Assembly (NCBI GenBank): GCA_033296885.1
Contig: MU864083.1
Location: 1-33,141 of the forward strand
DNA length: 33,141 bases
Reading direction: 5' to 3'
Source: Triangularia verruculosa
Taxonomy: Eukaryota; Ascomycota; Sordariomycetes; Sordariales; Podosporaceae
In this document: positions 32,591-33,141 of the stretch, piece after piece
How the letters are laid out: each line of letters starts with the position of its first letter
How positions within the stretch are numbered: position 1 is the first letter of the stretch
Program-made: the position numbers and the translations under genes
Notes under the pieces: model-generated
Databases searched by the model: none
Told to the model about the DNA's origin: nothing
The model's input: only the letters and a program-made list of their open reading frames with translations

Positions 32591-33141
32591 TTCGGGATTC
32601 TAGTGCTAATAAGGTATATATAGAGAATGTATTCCCAAAATACATGATAGTTAACTGCCTAATTCTACTCTTTTAACTAGATAGATAAGTTATATATTAA
32701 AATTATTATAAAAAGCCCTATATTATAGGATCATCCTTACTATAAATAAAAAGTAGCTATATTAATATTAAAGGAGCTATATTAATATTGAAATAGGTAT
32801 GACCCATATACAGGCCTAAGGGCCCTGTAACGGTACATACTTATAGTGCTTGCAGTGCAGCGGAATTATCACACACGATACCTGAAGCTCACTGCTGGGG
32901 TACTGGGCTACAGTACCTTATAGGTACTGTATAGTACCTTATAGGTACTGTATAACAGAGAATATAGGTGGTAACCTTCTTTAATTATAGTGCTAGCCTT
33001 CTATAATCCAATTGTGTCCTCTGTAGTAGGGTTCGTACTCGACCTCTACCACATACCCACCGAGTGCCTTGCAGGGCCCCGCACGCCAGGGCGGGCAGAT
33101 GAGCCAGAGTACGGCTTGCCGGACCCCGATTTTGGTGAGAG
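32591..33141. repeat. AT-rich, repeat-bearing right edge
   Basis: About 32600-32800 is very AT-rich. AGCTATATTAATATT occurs twice (32755-32769 and 32775-32789). A perfect 10-bp inverted repeat TACAGTACCT/AGGTACTGTA with a 3-nt loop (32909-32931) is followed by a second, 7-bp copy (32933-32949). No gene is visible. The look fits RIP-altered repeat DNA. Confidence 0.7.

Noticed and set aside
1..33141. CRISPR arrays, bacterial operons or phage genes
   Set aside because: No spaced direct repeats of that type were seen, and introns and domain content show a fungal nuclear genome.

Overview
The window reads as nuclear DNA of a filamentous ascomycete, most likely a Sordariomycete and plausibly Sordariales. 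The grounds are many 50-85 bp GT-AG introns, a GUF1 gene split by one short intron, a single-domain GH10 xylanase with XlnR/CreA-like promoter sites, several STAND (NLR-like) genes, decayed sequence with C-to-T type nonsense codons in CpA context that look like repeat-induced point mutation (RIP), and recurrent TAGGTA/TACCTA words between genes. The species cannot be named from the sequence alone.

Layout. Positions 1-403 hold the 3' end of a TPR protein with nearly identical 42-residue repeats. Positions 404-5200 are a gene graveyard: a possible solo LTR, a Zn2Cys6 regulator relic with in-frame stops, an ankyrin fragment, and a frameshifted SNF2-family helicase relic next to one copy of a dispersed repeat. 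At 5343-9830 lies a ten-exon STAND gene with an alpha-helical N-terminus, a P-loop NTPase, a paired C2H2-like zinc module and a WD40 propeller. Positions 10416-18355 form a conserved block on the minus strand: a hypothetical protein, mitochondrial GUF1 (LepA/EF4) and a large MIT-domain protein. A 2 kb gene-free stretch follows, then a minus-strand membrane protein (20504-21780) with a suspicious in-frame TGA. After another gene-poor 2.5 kb comes the GH10 xylanase (24320-25362), then a STAND-ankyrin-SPRY receptor-like gene (26377-31363) and a tRNA-Ala(UGC) on the minus strand. The right end has a second, inverted copy of the SNF2-associated repeat and AT-rich sequence with small hairpins.

How the parts relate. 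Three STAND-type or repeat-sensor genes (TPR, WD40, ankyrin plus SPRY) sit among degraded repeats and flank ordinary conserved genes. Such proteins are thought to act in fungal non-self recognition and programmed cell death; for these three genes that role is inferred from architecture only. The most unusual points are the ankyrin plus C-terminal SPRY architecture, the zinc module between NTPase and WD40 propeller, the in-frame TGA of the membrane protein, and the inverted SNF2-relic repeats about 29 kb apart.
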